DNA from: Sinorhizobium saheli
Lineage (GTDB): Bacteria > Pseudomonadota > Alphaproteobacteria > Rhizobiales > Rhizobiaceae
DNA: 64,000 nucleotides
Assembly (NCBI RefSeq): GCF_001651875.1
Contig: NZ_LNQB01000099.1
Location: forward strand, 48,618 to 112,617
Direction of reading: 5' to 3'
Shown: positions 8,683 through 18,034 of the stretch, one piece after another
How the letters are laid out: every line of letters starts with the position of its first letter
How positions within the stretch are numbered: position 1 is the first letter of the stretch
Made by a program: the position numbers and the translations under genes
The notes under the pieces: model-generated
The model's database searches: none
What the model saw: the letters and a program-made list of their open reading frames with translations, nothing else
Told to the model about the DNA's origin: nothing

Positions 8683-9327
8683 ATGAAACGACAACGCCTC
8701 GTCATGGCCGGCCTCGCGACCCTGCTCGCGCCCGCCCTCGCCGTCGCTCATCCGCACATCTTTGCCGAAGCAAGGCTGGAGATCGTTTCCGACGACAAGG
8801 GCGGGATCGGCGAGTTGAGGAACGTCTGGCGCTTCGACGAGCTGTTTTCGGCAAGCGTCGTGCTCGACTTCGACAAGAACGCGAACGCGATGCTCGACCC
8901 GGATGAATTGAAGGAAGTCGGCCAGACGGTGCTCGAATCGCTGGCGGAGTACAACTACTACACGACCATTTTCGACAACGGCAAATCCGTGAAGGTCAAC
9001 AGGCCCGACAGCATCACCGTCGACTACAAGGACAATCAGCTCCTGATGATGTTCGCCGTCAAGCCGGCCGAGGCGATGCCGCTCAAGGGAAAGCTCTCCT
9101 TCGGCATCTACGACCCGACCATGTACACGGCGATGGATTTCCCGACCGACGAGGACCTCAAGGTCGTCGGCGCCAGGATCGAGGCCTGCGAGCATCAGGT
9201 GGTGCGCCCCGACCCGGACGAGGTGCTGGCCGAGAACAAGGACACGCTCACCGACGCCTTCTGGAACGATCCCACCGGCACAGACACGTCGAAGCTCTTT
9301 GCGACCAGGATCGAGATCACATGCTGA
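8683..9327 (+). CDS. DUF1007-family periplasmic protein, partner of NicO exporter
   Basis: 214 residues with a clear signal peptide (MKRQRLVMAGLATLLAPALAVAHPH, cleavage probably after AVA near residue 22). The mature protein starts HPHIFAEARLEI, typical of DUF1007. An EF-hand-like acidic stretch LDFDKNANAMLDPDEL (about 64-79) is visible. It overlaps the NicO permease gene by seven bases, the standard pairing in proteobacteria, where DUF1007 is thought to be an extracytoplasmic metal-binding subunit. N-terminal histidines would then be the first metal contacts. Confidence 0.82.
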   Translation: MKRQRLVMAGLATLLAPALAVAHPHIFAEARLEIVSDDKGGIGELRNVWRFDELFSASVVLDFDKNANAMLDPDELKEVGQTVLESLAEYNYYTTIFDNGKSVKVNRPDSITVDYKDNQLLMMFAVKPAEAMPLKGKLSFGIYDPTMYTAMDFPTDEDLKVVGARIEACEHQVVRPDPDEVLAENKDTLTDAFWNDPTGTDTSKLFATRIEITC

Positions 9328-10355
9328 ACGCCTGCAGGATCGGCCGTCCGCTCGCCGCCGCGCTCGTCTTGACGGCGCTTTCCGCGACGCTTGCCATGGC
9401 CCAGTCGCCGCTCGGCATCGGCACGGCCGAGCCCTCCGTCCAGCCGACCGGCCTTCTCGGCGGCTTCTTCGCCTGGGTCAACATGGAGCAGCAGGGTTTC
9501 TACCGCGCGCTGACCGGCGCGCTCAAGGGCATGCGCGAGAATCCCTGGCAGCTCTGGTCGCTGATCGGCCTCTCCTTCACCTACGGCGTCTTCCACGCCG
9601 CCGGCCCCGGCCACGGCAAGGCGGTCATCTCCTCCTACATGATCGCCAACGAGACCGAGCTCAGGAGGGGCGTGCTGCTGTCGTTCCTCTCCTCGATGCT
9701 CCAGGGCGTCGTCGCCATCCTCTTGATCGGCGCCGTCTATCTGGTGCTGCGCGGTTCCTCGATCAGCATGACGAGCGCCACCCGCTCGCTCGAAATCGCA
9801 AGCTACGGGCTGATCGCCGCCTTCGGCGGCTGGCTGCTCTTCCGCAAGCTGAGGTCGATGATGCGACCGGCAGCCGCCCGCATCGACGGGCACGCTCATC
9901 ATCATGGTGACCACGATCACGGCCATCACCATCACGGCCATCGGCACGACCACCACCACGCGCATGGTCCCGGCGAGGTCTGCGCCACCTGCGGCCACGC
10001 CCATGCGCCCGATCCGCAAATGCTGAAGGGCGATCGTTTTGCGTTGAGCGAAGCCTGGTCGGCGATCATCGCCGTCGGCCTGCGCCCCTGCTCCGGCGCG
10101 TTGATCGTGCTCTCCTTCGCGCTTCTGAACGGGCTCTATCTCGGCGGCGTGCTCTCGGTCTTCGCCATGTCGATCGGCACCGCGATCACCGTGTCGATCC
10201 TCGCGACCATCGCCGTCACCGCCAAGGGCGTCGCCGTGCGCTATGCCTCGAGCAACTCGGCCGCGGCGCGCATCTCGAACGGCATCGAGATCGCCGGGGC
10301 GGTGTTGGTTCTGGTTTTGGGGCTGGTTCTGCTGGGCGCTGCTCTGCAGAGCTGA
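9321..10355 (+). CDS. NicO/RcnA-type nickel/cobalt transporter
   Basis: 344 residues, with a leading hydrophobic segment that could be cleaved after AMA near residue 27. Family motifs are FHAAGPGHGKAVISSYM (about 95-110) and VGLRPCSGALIVLSFAL (about 253-269). Six to seven membrane segments are visible. Between them a cytoplasmic or periplasmic loop (about 192-235) is packed with His and Asp and ends CATCGHAHA, a metal-binding loop like that of RcnA. Its job is export, or in some relatives uptake, of Ni or Co. Its start overlaps the DUF1007 stop. No riboswitch or clear operator was seen. Confidence 0.85.
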   Translation: MLNACRIGRPLAAALVLTALSATLAMAQSPLGIGTAEPSVQPTGLLGGFFAWVNMEQQGFYRALTGALKGMRENPWQLWSLIGLSFTYGVFHAAGPGHGKAVISSYMIANETELRRGVLLSFLSSMLQGVVAILLIGAVYLVLRGSSISMTSATRSLEIASYGLIAAFGGWLLFRKLRSMMRPAAARIDGHAHHHGDHDHGHHHHGHRHDHHHAHGPGEVCATCGHAHAPDPQMLKGDRFALSEAWSAIIAVGLRPCSGALIVLSFALLNGLYLGGVLSVFAMSIGTAITVSILATIAVTAKGVAVRYASSNSAAARISNGIEIAGAVLVLVLGLVLLGAALQS

Positions 10356-10402
10356 AATCGCGCGGTGCTGCCGCGCGCGCGGGCTATGCCGCGCCGACTG
10401 AA

Positions 10403-10446
10403 GTTCCCTCTCCCCGTCAGAACGGGGAGAGGGTTAGGGTGAGGGG
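10403..10446. repeat. GC-rich palindromic repeat (RIME-related)
   Basis: CCCTCTCCCCGT at 10406-10417 and its perfect complement at 10422-10433 form a 12-bp stem, followed by GGTTAGGGTGAGGGG as in the copy at 3440. It lies between convergent genes and may also act as a terminator. Confidence 0.65.
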
Positions 10447-10493
10447 CAATCCTCGACAGCGTCCCAGATCTCCACCCTTCCGAATCGGCCAGA

Positions 10494-10709
10494 TCACAGC
10501 CCCTTCCGCCGCTGATGGCGGGCGCGCAGCCAGAAGATCAGGAAGAAGCCGAGCACGAAGAGCGCGCCGAAGCCTGCGGCGAGCCAGGGCGAGATGGCCC
10601 CGAGCTCGAGCATGATCGACGGCAGCACGAAAAAGCCGATCCCTACCACCAGGAGAATGACGGCGGCTGCGATCGCCGGGGACCTTTCCTTTTTCTCGGG
10701 CACATTCAC
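10494..10709 (-). CDS. Small two-helix inner-membrane protein, function unknown
   Basis: 71 residues from GTG 10709. The start is chosen because it overlaps the stop of the upstream acetyltransferase gene as GTGA, a translational-coupling arrangement. A basic N-terminus (MNVPEKKERS) is followed by two membrane segments, AIAAAVILLVVGIGFFVLPSIML and WLAAGFGALFVLGFFLIFWL, and a basic tail RARHQRRKGL. No family recognised beyond a generic rhizobial membrane peptide. Confidence 0.7.
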   Translation of the reverse strand: MNVPEKKERSPAIAAAVILLVVGIGFFVLPSIMLELGAISPWLAAGFGALFVLGFFLIFWLRARHQRRKGL

Positions 10710-11398
10710 TCCTTTGCGGCAAGCTCGGCACGAATCTCCTCGAGGCGCCGCTTCTGGCGGCCCCCGCCGTCGAAATTGTCGGGCGAGAGCCAGCGCTCGA
10801 AGGCCGCCTTGATGAGCGGCCACTCGCCATCGATCATCGAGAACCAGGCCGTATCACGATTGGCGCGTTTTGAAATCATGTGCTGGCGAAAAATACCCTC
10901 GAAGGTGAAGCCGAGACGCTGCGCCGCTTTCCGGCTCGGCTCGTTCTCGCTGTGGCACTTCCATTCGTAGCGCCGATAGCCGAGCTCCTCGAACACATGC
11001 CTCGCCATCAGATAATGCGCTTCCGTCGACAAGGGCGAGCGTGCCATCGCCGGCCCGTGAGCGACCCCGCCGACTTCGACGACGCCATTGGCCGGGTCCG
11101 CGCGCATGTAGTTCGCCAGGCCGACGACCTTGCCGACCGCCTTGTCCCGAAAGACCTCCGTGATCCAGCCGGACTTCTGTTGAACCGCGGCGAGCCAGGC
11201 GTCGAAATCCTCGATTCCGGCGAAATCGTCCTGGGTGAAATATTTCAGGAGAGGATTGATCGCCATGCCGCCGAAGGCATCGTTCCAGAGCGCCTCGAGA
11301 TGCTTCGCCCGGTCATAGGGCTCCAGCACGACATATCGGCCCTCAATGAGCACCGGCTTCGGCGCCGGGCATCCCTTCCAATCGGCAAGATCGCGCAT
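10706..11398 (-). CDS. GNAT acetyltransferase, RimJ/RimL type
   Basis: 230 residues from ATG 11398, which has GGGAG seven bases upstream; ATG 11419 is a possible alternative. The protein reads VLIEGRYVVLEPYDRAKHLEALW, then GLANYMRADPANGVVEVGGVAHGPAMARSPLSTEAHYLM and RRYEWKCHSENEPSRKAAQRLGFTFEGIFRQHMI. This is the pattern of RimL-like enzymes that acetylate N-termini or small molecules. It overlaps the following small membrane gene by four bases. Target unknown. Confidence 0.82.
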   Translation of the reverse strand: MRDLADWKGCPAPKPVLIEGRYVVLEPYDRAKHLEALWNDAFGGMAINPLLKYFTQDDFAGIEDFDAWLAAVQQKSGWITEVFRDKAVGKVVGLANYMRADPANGVVEVGGVAHGPAMARSPLSTEAHYLMARHVFEELGYRRYEWKCHSENEPSRKAAQRLGFTFEGIFRQHMISKRANRDTAWFSMIDGEWPLIKAAFERWLSPDNFDGGGRQKRRLEEIRAELAAKE

Positions 11399-11526
11399 CG
11401 ACTTCTCCCGCGTTTCCATGCGCTCCCGCAATAGAACGGACACGGGATCGTGACAAATTCAAACTCGTGATCGAACCCATGAGCGGAACCGATGAGCGAA
11501 CCGATCGAACCGCAGCCCTGCGTTCC

Positions 11527-12231
11527 TCAGACCGGAACCTTCGCCGCTGAGACGGTCGCCTCGATGTGGTCGACGAGCGCATCCGCGAGGCCCAGCCTGC
11601 CGGCGAGCAGGTCGAGATAGCCGCGCTCCGCCCGGCCGTCCGGCTCGATCGCAAGGCGCGATGCGGTGTAGATCTCGACGCGCTCCTCCTCGGTCTTCGC
11701 GGCGGCGATGATGGCGTCGAGGTCGATCGGATTGGCGAGTTCGGATTGGAGAAAGGCGGCCGCATCCGACGAGAGGCCGGAGACGGACAGCTTGTCCATG
11801 ATGCGGCGGCGCTCCGTGTCGTCGATGTGGCCATCGGCGCGCGCGGCTGCGATCATCGCCCGCACGAGCACGAGCGCGAAGTCGTCGCTGACGGCATGCG
11901 GCGCCGCAAAACCGGATTCGGCCGGTGGCGGCGGAAGCTGCGCCGGGGTCTGCGCGGCAGGCCCGGAGGCGGGCGTCTGGCCGGCCTGGTAATTCTTGTA
12001 GGCCTGGTAGCCGAGGCCGGCAACCGCGGCGAGGCCGCCGAGGACGGCGGCATTGCCGGCGAGCTTGCGGCCCGATTTGGTGCCGAGAAGCACGGCGGCG
12101 ATCGCCCCCGTCGCCAGCGGATTGTCCTTCGCGAGCCTGGTCACCTGGTCCGCGCGACCGCGCACCGTGCCGCCGGCGCCGGGCACCTGCGACCCCAGGA
12201 ACTGATCCAGCAATTTCTTCGCGTCGAACAT
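11527..12231 (-). CDS. DUF533 protein with TerB-like domain
   Basis: 234 residues. The start MFDAKKLLDQFLG is the family N-terminus and has AGGAGCG upstream. A glycine/alanine-rich possible membrane segment (TGAIAAVLLGTKSGRKLAGNAAVLGGLAAVAGLGYQAYKN) is followed by a Pro/Ala linker. The C-terminal domain (ALVLVRAMIAAARADGHIDDTERRRIMDKL ... AIEPDGRAERGYLDLLAGRLGL) is TerB-like, with acidic DGHID and EPD sites where TerB domains hold a metal. It is similar to E. coli YebE; role unknown. Confidence 0.82.
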   Translation of the reverse strand: MFDAKKLLDQFLGSQVPGAGGTVRGRADQVTRLAKDNPLATGAIAAVLLGTKSGRKLAGNAAVLGGLAAVAGLGYQAYKNYQAGQTPASGPAAQTPAQLPPPPAESGFAAPHAVSDDFALVLVRAMIAAARADGHIDDTERRRIMDKLSVSGLSSDAAAFLQSELANPIDLDAIIAAAKTEEERVEIYTASRLAIEPDGRAERGYLDLLAGRLGLADALVDHIEATVSAAKVPV

Positions 12232-12393
12232 CGGCCTCGCTCCTTTTGCATGCGCAACGGGGAGGCATGGCACGGCCTCCGCTCATCCGCTCGTTAGTTG
12301 GCGGATTGAGACATAGGAACGGCGCGGCCGAAATACAAATGCATGGCGACCTCGGGAAAGCCAGTCTTGGGATCAGCGTTGCATGCGGCCGTT

Positions 12394-13032
12394 TCAGGCC
12401 TTGAGCGCAAAGGCCTCAGCCGCAAGCCTGGTGATGCCGGCCCAATCGCCCTTGGCGACGAGTTCCTTCGGCGCCACCCAGGAACCACCGACGCAGACGA
12501 CGTTCGGCAGCGACAGGTAGTCACGCGCATTGGCGAGCGAGATGCCGCCGGTCGGGCAGAACAGCGTGCCCGCCAGCGGCGAGGCAAGCGATTTCAGATA
12601 GGCGGCGCCGCCCGCCTGCTCCGCCGGGAAGAATTTCAGCACCTCGTAGCCTTCCTCGCGCAGCCCCATCACTTCGCTGGCGGTTGCCGCGCCGGGCAGC
12701 AGCGGCACCTCATGATCATTGGCGACGTCGATCAGCTCCTGCGTCGTGCCGGGGCTGACGATGAACTGCGACCCGGCTTCAACCGCCGCTTCGAACTGCG
12801 CGGCGTTGAGGATGGTTCCGGCACCGGCAACGGCACCCTCCACCTCGTTTGCCACCGCGCGGATCGCTTCCAGTGCTGCGGGGGTGCGCAGCGTCACCTC
12901 GATCGCCTTCAGGCCGCCGGCAACCAGCGCCCGCGCGAGCGGTACGGCGGTCGCGGCATCATCGATCACCAGCACCGGAACGACCGGTTGCAGCTTGAGG
13001 ATGGGAAGAAGCCTGTCGGATTTGGCGCTCAT
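12394..13032 (-). CDS. eda: KDPG/KHG aldolase (2-dehydro-3-deoxyphosphogluconate aldolase)
   Basis: 212 residues. It cleaves 2-keto-3-deoxy-6-phosphogluconate to pyruvate and glyceraldehyde-3-phosphate, the last step of the Entner-Doudoroff route that rhizobia use for hexoses. Visible: [38 protein letters not shown] (catalytic Glu in IEVTLRT), VGAGTILN-type block, FIVSPG, and the Schiff-base lysine in [15 protein letters not shown] 13032 has AAGGA about ten bases upstream. It is divergent from the CYTH gene. Confidence 0.93.
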   Translation of the reverse strand: MSAKSDRLLPILKLQPVVPVLVIDDAATAVPLARALVAGGLKAIEVTLRTPAALEAIRAVANEVEGAVAGAGTILNAAQFEAAVEAGSQFIVSPGTTQELIDVANDHEVPLLPGAATASEVMGLREEGYEVLKFFPAEQAGGAAYLKSLASPLAGTLFCPTGGISLANARDYLSLPNVVCVGGSWVAPKELVAKGDWAGITRLAAEAFALKA

Positions 13033-13215
13033 GCCGATCGTCCTTTTAAAACGATTGAATAATGGACCTCCGCATACCCCGCCAGCCAGACATTGTCGAG
13101 CCCCCGAAAGGCGCGCTCGGGGTCCTGCAACTAATAATATGATCCAGCGCAATGACGCGGCTTCTACAATACGATAGGCTTGTGACGGTCGACCTCTCGG
13201 AATGGCGGGACATGC

Positions 13216-13689
13216 ATGGCGAAGGAGATAGAGCGCAAGTTCCTGGTCGCAACCGACGGCTGGCGACAGAATGCGGATAAGGGCATCCGGCTGCGCCAGG
13301 CCTATATCGTCACCATGGATGACCGCTCGCTGCGCGTCCGCATCCACGGCAACAAACGGGCGCGCCTGACCATCAAGATCGGCAAATCCTCCCTCGTGCG
13401 CAACGAATACGAATATGACCTGCCGATCGACGACGCGCGCGAATTGCTGACGCAGGCAGTCGGCATCGTCATCGAGAAGCGGCGTTACCGCGTGCCGTAC
13501 AAGGGCTTCACCTGGGAGGTCGATGTCTACGAGGGGGCGCTCGAAGGCCTCGTCGTCGCCGAGGTTGAAATGAAGCGGGAAACGGATCTGCCTGACCTGC
13601 CGGCATGGCTCGGGCGCGAGATCACCGGCGACCGCCGCTATTCCAACCAGTCGCTTGCAACCGAGGGGCTGCTGGAAACGCAACCATGA
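13216..13689 (+). CDS. CYTH-domain triphosphate tunnel enzyme
   Basis: 157 residues. The ExExK signature is E4-I-E6-R-K8, followed by [21 protein letters not shown] and [15 protein letters not shown], the alternating charged strands of the tunnel fold. Family members hydrolyse inorganic triphosphate or similar phosphate compounds with a divalent metal. Its stop overlaps the start of the CHAD gene (ATGA), so the two are co-translated. In many bacteria CYTH and CHAD are one fused protein. Confidence 0.88.
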   Translation: MAKEIERKFLVATDGWRQNADKGIRLRQAYIVTMDDRSLRVRIHGNKRARLTIKIGKSSLVRNEYEYDLPIDDARELLTQAVGIVIEKRRYRVPYKGFTWEVDVYEGALEGLVVAEVEMKRETDLPDLPAWLGREITGDRRYSNQSLATEGLLETQP

Positions 13690-14594
13690 CCTATGCGTTC
13701 GATCCGGGTCGCCCCTTCACCGAGGATTTTCATGCCGTCGGTGCCGCGCAGATCCGGTGCGCCATGGCGGTGCTGAGCGAGCAGCCGGCGGGTGTGCACG
13801 AGGCGATCCACGACGCGCGCAAGAGCTTCAAGCGGTTGCGCTCGCTCTACCGGCTCGTTGCTGTCGACGCACCCGGCTTCCGGAAACAGGAAAACGCCCG
13901 CATCCGCTCCATGGCGCGCAATCTCTCGACCGTCCGCGACGCGGCCGCCCTCGTCGAGAACGCCAACTACCTGCGCCTGCATGCGGCAAGCGAGGAGCAA
14001 CAGGTGGCGCTCGACAAGGTCTCATCGATCCTCACGGCGCGGCGGGACCGGATCGCCGAGGAGGAAACCGATCTCGACGGCAAGATCGCGTCGACCATAT
14101 TGAGCTGCGAAGAGGCGCTCGCGGCACTCGCCCGTCTCGCCTTCGACGACGGCCGGCGGAAAACCGCGCGCCGCCTGGAGAAGGGATGGCGGCGAACACT
14201 GAAGCGGGCGACGGCCTCTATCGCCGCTTGCGAGGCGAGCACCGACGCCGCGGCCTTCCACCAATTGCGCAAGCGAACCCAGGATTACCGCATGCAACTG
14301 GCCTTGCTGCGGGCGGCATGGCCTTCGGCGATGCAGGCAAAGAGAGCGCAGGCGCGGGAGCTCGTCGACCTGCTTGGCCATCTGAACGACCTTGCGACGA
14401 TGACATCGCTCGTCAACGAGCAACCGGAACTCGCCGGCAACAGCCAGAACCAGGCCCACCTCCTCTCCGCCGTCATCGCCCGGCAGGAGGAACTGCGGCG
14501 GGAAGCCCTCAAACGGGCAGAGGCGGTCTTCCTTGACCGTCCGAAGCACGAAAGCCGGACGATCGGGCTGCTGTGGCTCGAGGCCGGTCGGTAG
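13686..14594 (+). CDS. CHAD-domain protein (polyphosphate-associated)
   Basis: 302 residues, all helical, with the histidines that define CHAD domains: [22 protein letters not shown] (about 36-57) and [20 protein letters not shown] (about 195-214). Basic residues cluster around them. CHAD proteins bind inorganic polyphosphate and several sit on polyphosphate granules. It overlaps the CYTH gene by four bases. Together they look like a split form of the YgiF-type CYTH-CHAD protein. No signal or membrane segment. Confidence 0.85.
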   Translation: MTYAFDPGRPFTEDFHAVGAAQIRCAMAVLSEQPAGVHEAIHDARKSFKRLRSLYRLVAVDAPGFRKQENARIRSMARNLSTVRDAAALVENANYLRLHAASEEQQVALDKVSSILTARRDRIAEEETDLDGKIASTILSCEEALAALARLAFDDGRRKTARRLEKGWRRTLKRATASIAACEASTDAAAFHQLRKRTQDYRMQLALLRAAWPSAMQAKRAQARELVDLLGHLNDLATMTSLVNEQPELAGNSQNQAHLLSAVIARQEELRREALKRAEAVFLDRPKHESRTIGLLWLEAGR

Positions 14595-14614
14595 AAGAGG
14601 AATGTGATCGGATT

Positions 14615-14771
14615 GCCCCTCATCCGCCTGCCGGCCCTTCTCCCCGTTTTGACGGTGAGAAGGGACGATGCCGCATCGCATCCCTCCCCTCTCCGCGTGG
14701 GGCGCAGGGAGGAGCGGCAAGCTCTGAAGTCCCCTCTCCCCGCCCGCTGGGAGAGGGCTAGGGTGAGGGGC
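14615..14771. repeat. RIME-like repeat, two palindromic units
   Basis: GCCCCTCATCCGCCTGCCGG at 14615 with a CTTCTCCCCGTT..GGTGAGAAGG palindrome, then about 60 bp later CCCCTCTCCCCGC..GGGAGAGGGCTAGGGTGAGGGG ending at 14771. The gap between CHAD and trhO genes (275 bp) is mostly this element. Confidence 0.65.
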
Positions 14772-14868
14772 TATTTAAGGTGAGGAGCAATTTCACGTGA
14801 GGCGGGTGGGCCGTCACGCACGACGCCGCAATTGCGCCAAACGCCCGAAAGCTGTATGTGCCTGCCGC

Positions 14869-15813
14869 ATGACCGACATGCTGAAGACACCCCGCGCAGA
14901 GACGCGAGGCCCGTTCCTGGTGGCCGCGCTCTATCATTTCGTTTCCTTCCCGCGCTTCGCCGATTTCCGCGAGCCGCTGCAGGCGGTATGCGACGCGAAC
15001 GGCGTCAGGGGCACGCTGCTCGTCGCGCATGAAGGGATCAACGGCACGATCGCCGGCACCGACGAGGGCATAGCGGCGGTGCTGGCGTTCTTGCGCGCGC
15101 AGCCGGAATTCGCTCGCCTCGAGCACAAGGAGAGCCGCGCCTCGGCCATGCCCTTCCTGCGCATGAAGGTGCGGCTGAAGAAGGAAATCGTCACCATGGG
15201 CGTCGAGAACATCGACCCCAATCGCGTGGTCGGCACCTATGTCGAGCCGAAGGACTGGAACGCGCTGATCTCCGATCCGGAGACGCTGGTCATCGATACG
15301 CGCAACGACTACGAGACGGCGATCGGCCTCTTCCGCGGCGCCGTCGATCCGAAGACCAGGACCTTCCGGGAGTTTCCCGACTGGGTGCGCAGCAATGGCG
15401 GCCTGCACGACAAACCGAGGATCGCCATGTACTGCACCGGCGGCATCCGCTGCGAGAAGGCGACGGCCTTCATGAAGGAGCAGGGTTTTGACGAGGTCTA
15501 TCACCTGAAGGGCGGCATCCTCAAATATCTCGAAGAGATCCCGGCGGAGGAGAGCCTCTGGGACGGCGCCTGCTTCGTTTTCGACGAGCGCGTCTCCGTC
15601 ACCCACGGGCTCCAGGAAGGCGAGCACACGCTCTGCCACGCCTGCCGCCAGCCGCTGACGCCGGAGGACCTTCTTTCACCGCTCCACGAGGAAGGCGTCT
15701 CCTGCGTCCACTGCCACGCGACGCGCACGGAAGAGGACCGCGAGCGCTATCGCGAACGGCAGAAGCAGATCACGCTGGCCAGGAAGCGTGGCGAGCGGCA
15801 TCTGGGAAGCTGA
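14869..15813 (+). CDS. trhO: tRNA uridine-34 hydroxylase TrhO (rhodanese family, YceA)
   Basis: 314 residues. TrhO makes 5-hydroxyuridine at the wobble position of some tRNAs, using oxygen. The N-terminal ferredoxin-like domain contains [20 protein letters not shown], and the rhodanese domain has [21 protein letters not shown] and the active-site loop [13 protein letters not shown] cysteine-rich tail ([13 protein letters not shown]...CVHCHA) follows, typical of the long form. ATG 14869 (MTDMLKTPR) is used; ATG 14878 is possible. Flanked by repeats on both sides, so monocistronic. Confidence 0.9.
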   Translation: MTDMLKTPRAETRGPFLVAALYHFVSFPRFADFREPLQAVCDANGVRGTLLVAHEGINGTIAGTDEGIAAVLAFLRAQPEFARLEHKESRASAMPFLRMKVRLKKEIVTMGVENIDPNRVVGTYVEPKDWNALISDPETLVIDTRNDYETAIGLFRGAVDPKTRTFREFPDWVRSNGGLHDKPRIAMYCTGGIRCEKATAFMKEQGFDEVYHLKGGILKYLEEIPAEESLWDGACFVFDERVSVTHGLQEGEHTLCHACRQPLTPEDLLSPLHEEGVSCVHCHATRTEEDRERYRERQKQITLARKRGERHLGS

Positions 15814-15827
15814 AGCGGTGCTCCAGT

Positions 15828-15930
15828 GCCCCTCATCCGCCTGCCGGCACCTTCTCCCCGCAAGCGGGGCGAAGGGGCTCGCCGCGGGCGCCCAACCCCG
15901 TCAAAACGGGGAGGGCTGGATAAGGGGCAA
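15828..15930. repeat. RIME-like repeat
   Basis: CCCCTCATCCGCCTGCCGGC, a CTTCTCCCCGC aa GCGGGGCGAAGG palindrome, and a second palindrome AACCCCGT caaa ACGGGG, ending GGATAAGGGGC. The two-palindrome layout of about 100 bp is that of rhizobial RIME elements. Confidence 0.75.
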
Positions 15931-15963
15931 AGTCTCGTCCGGGACTGCCTCAGTAGATAAAGC

Positions 15964-16353
15964 TTACTCCGGCAGCGTCTCGTATTCGTCCAGGTCAAGC
16001 GCGGACCTGTCCCAAAGGGGGCGGCTGCGGGTGAAGACCGCGTTCGTCGGCTCGAACAGCGACATGTCGTCAAGCGTGCCGGCATAAATCGTCCAACGGT
16101 CGGCACCGGACGAGAAGATCTGACTGCCGCAGGTGTGGCAGAAGGGGCGGACCGTCACATTGCCGTTTTCGGCGAGCTTCTCGTAGGCGCGGAGCTCGCC
16201 GGTGACGTCGACGTCTTCGCGCGAGAAGATCATGTAGCAGCAGTGGCCGGTACCCGTCGCCCGCTGGCAATCGCGGCAATGGCAGAAGCCGGAATAGAGC
16301 GGCGGCCGCTTCGCCTCGTACCGCACCGCCCCGCAGAGACATCCACCCTTCAT
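15964..16353 (-). CDS. GFA-family (CENP-V/GFA domain) zinc protein
   Basis: 129 residues with the Zn-binding cysteine set of the family: GGCLCGAVRYEA (C5, C7), FCHCRDCQRATG (C24, C26, C29) and FCHTCGSQIF (about C91-C94). Named after glutathione-dependent formaldehyde-activating enzyme, but most single-domain members have no proven reaction. Predicted cytoplasmic. Single gene bordered by repeats. Confidence 0.87.
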   Translation of the reverse strand: MKGGCLCGAVRYEAKRPPLYSGFCHCRDCQRATGTGHCCYMIFSREDVDVTGELRAYEKLAENGNVTVRPFCHTCGSQIFSSGADRWTIYAGTLDDMSLFEPTNAVFTRSRPLWDRSALDLDEYETLPE

Positions 16354-16479
16354 GCGCTTTCCTCCCTGAAAGAGGCGGAAAATAACGCTGCGTGTCGGTC
16401 GATCAAGCGAGGCCGCGCCGATGTGTTGACGCGCGATGAATCTTTCCCGGCTGCGTCTTGAACAGCACCACGGATGTAG

Positions 16480-16531
16480 TCCCCTGAGCCTGCCGGCACC
16501 TTCTCCCCGTTTTGATGGGGAGAAGGGACTG
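16480..16531. repeat. RIME-like repeat, half element
   Basis: CCCTGAGCCTGCCGGCACC followed by palindrome CTTCTCCCCGTT ttgatg-type loop GGGGAGAAGG. It lies just downstream of metQ, where it could also end transcription. Confidence 0.6.
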
Positions 16532-16553
16532 GCGGCAACGACCTGGGCGGTGA

Positions 16554-17330
16554 TTACCAGCTCGGGATGAGCGCACCCTTGAAGGTCTCGACGATGAAGG
16601 CCTTCACCTTGTCGTCGTGGTAGGCTTCGACGAGCGTCTTGACCCAGGGCTTGTCCTTGTCCTCCGCCCGCACCGCAATGACGTTGGCGTAGGGAGACTT
16701 CTCGCTTTCGATGGCGATGGCGTCCTCTTTTGGATGAAGGTCGGCTTCGAGCGCGTAGTTGGTGTTGATCACGGCGGCGTCGACGTCGGCGAGGGAGCGC
16801 GGAAGCTGGGCGGCATCGAGCTCGGCGAACTGGATGTTCTTCGGGTTTTCGGTCACATCGGCCGGGGTGGCCTTCAACCCGACATCCGGATTGACCTTGA
16901 TGAGGCCCTTCGAGGCGAGGACCAGGAGCGCGCGGCCGCCATTGGTCGGGTCGTTCGGAATGGCGACCGTCGCGCCGTCCGTGAGTTCGTCGAGGCTCTT
17001 CACCTTGTCCGAATAGACACCCATCGGCGTGGTGATCGTCAGGCCGACGCTGACGATATTGAAGCCGCGATCCGCGATCTGGTTGTCGAGATAGGGCTGA
17101 TGCTGGAAGGAGTTGGCGTTGATGTCGCCATCGGCCAGTGCCTGGTTCGGAACCACGTAGTCGGAGAATTCGACGATCTCGATATCGAGCCCCTTGGGAG
17201 CGGCGATTTCCTTCACCTTCTCCATGATCTGGGCATGCTCACCCGGGGTTACGCCGACCTTGATCGTCTCCGCCAGCGCCGGGCCGGCAGCCAGAGCGGC
17301 GAGGGCCGCCGCTAGAATGAGCTTTCTCAT
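16554..17330 (-). CDS. metQ: Methionine ABC transporter, substrate-binding lipoprotein-type MetQ
   Basis: 258 residues from ATG 17330; the ATG six bases earlier abuts AAGGAG and is too close. Signal peptide MRKLILAAALAALAAGPALAE, with no lipobox cysteine, so a soluble periplasmic form. The NlpA/MetQ pattern is clear: IKVGVTPGEHAQIMEKVKEIA, SDYVVPNQALADGDINANSFQHQPYLD, VAIPNDPTNGGRALLVLASKGLI and AVINTNYALEADL. It delivers D- or L-methionine to MetNI, whose genes lie immediately upstream on the same strand. Confidence 0.9.
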   Translation of the reverse strand: MRKLILAAALAALAAGPALAETIKVGVTPGEHAQIMEKVKEIAAPKGLDIEIVEFSDYVVPNQALADGDINANSFQHQPYLDNQIADRGFNIVSVGLTITTPMGVYSDKVKSLDELTDGATVAIPNDPTNGGRALLVLASKGLIKVNPDVGLKATPADVTENPKNIQFAELDAAQLPRSLADVDAAVINTNYALEADLHPKEDAIAIESEKSPYANVIAVRAEDKDKPWVKTLVEAYHDDKVKAFIVETFKGALIPSW

Positions 17331-17368
17331 GGACATCTCCTTGTTGCTGTTTGCTGTCTTTGGGAGGA

Positions 17369-18034
17369 TCAGGTCTTGCGGCTGCGCTTGTCGAAGCGAC
17401 GCGCCAACCGGTCGCCGGCGCTCTGAACGAGCTGCACGAGCACGATGAGAACCACGACGACGATGAGCATCACGTCCGGCCGGAAGCGCTGGTAGCCGTA
17501 GCGGATGCCGAGGTCGCCGAGGCCGCCGCCGCCGACCGCTCCGACCATGGCCGAATAGCCGATCAGGCTGACGACGGTCATCGTCAGTGCCAGCGTCAGT
17601 GCCGGCCGCGATTCGGCGAGCAGCACCTTGGAAACGATCTGCATCGGGGTCGCGCCCATGGCGCGCGCCGCCTCGATCAGCCCCTTGTCGACATCCCGGA
17701 TCGCCGCCTCGACGAGCCGGGCGACGAAGGGAATGGTAGCGATCGTCAGCGGCACGATCGCCGCCTTGGTGCCGATCGAGGTGCCGGTGACGAGCCGGGT
17801 GAAGGGGATGATGGCGACGACGAGAATGATGAACGGGGTAGACCGCGCCGCATTGACCGCGAGGCCGACGACCCGATTGACATTGGGCGCCGGAAACAAT
17901 TCCCCCTTGCCGCTGGTGGCGAGGAAGATGCCGATCGGCAGACCGACCAGCGAGCCGACGAGGCCGGCGACCGCGACCATGAACAGCGTGTCGAGGGTTG
18001 CCTTGCCGATGAGCATGAGAAGATCAGGCGACAT
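17369..18034 (-). CDS. metI: Methionine ABC transporter permease MetI
   Basis: 221 residues with five predicted membrane helices, beginning [39 protein letters not shown]. The coupling (EAA) loop is visible as [28 protein letters not shown], where MetN docks. The gene overlaps the end of metN by 11 bases and is followed 38 bp later by metQ, giving the order metN-metI-metQ. Confidence 0.92.
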   Translation of the reverse strand: MSPDLLMLIGKATLDTLFMVAVAGLVGSLVGLPIGIFLATSGKGELFPAPNVNRVVGLAVNAARSTPFIILVVAIIPFTRLVTGTSIGTKAAIVPLTIATIPFVARLVEAAIRDVDKGLIEAARAMGATPMQIVSKVLLAESRPALTLALTMTVVSLIGYSAMVGAVGGGGLGDLGIRYGYQRFRPDVMLIVVVVLIVLVQLVQSAGDRLARRFDKRSRKT

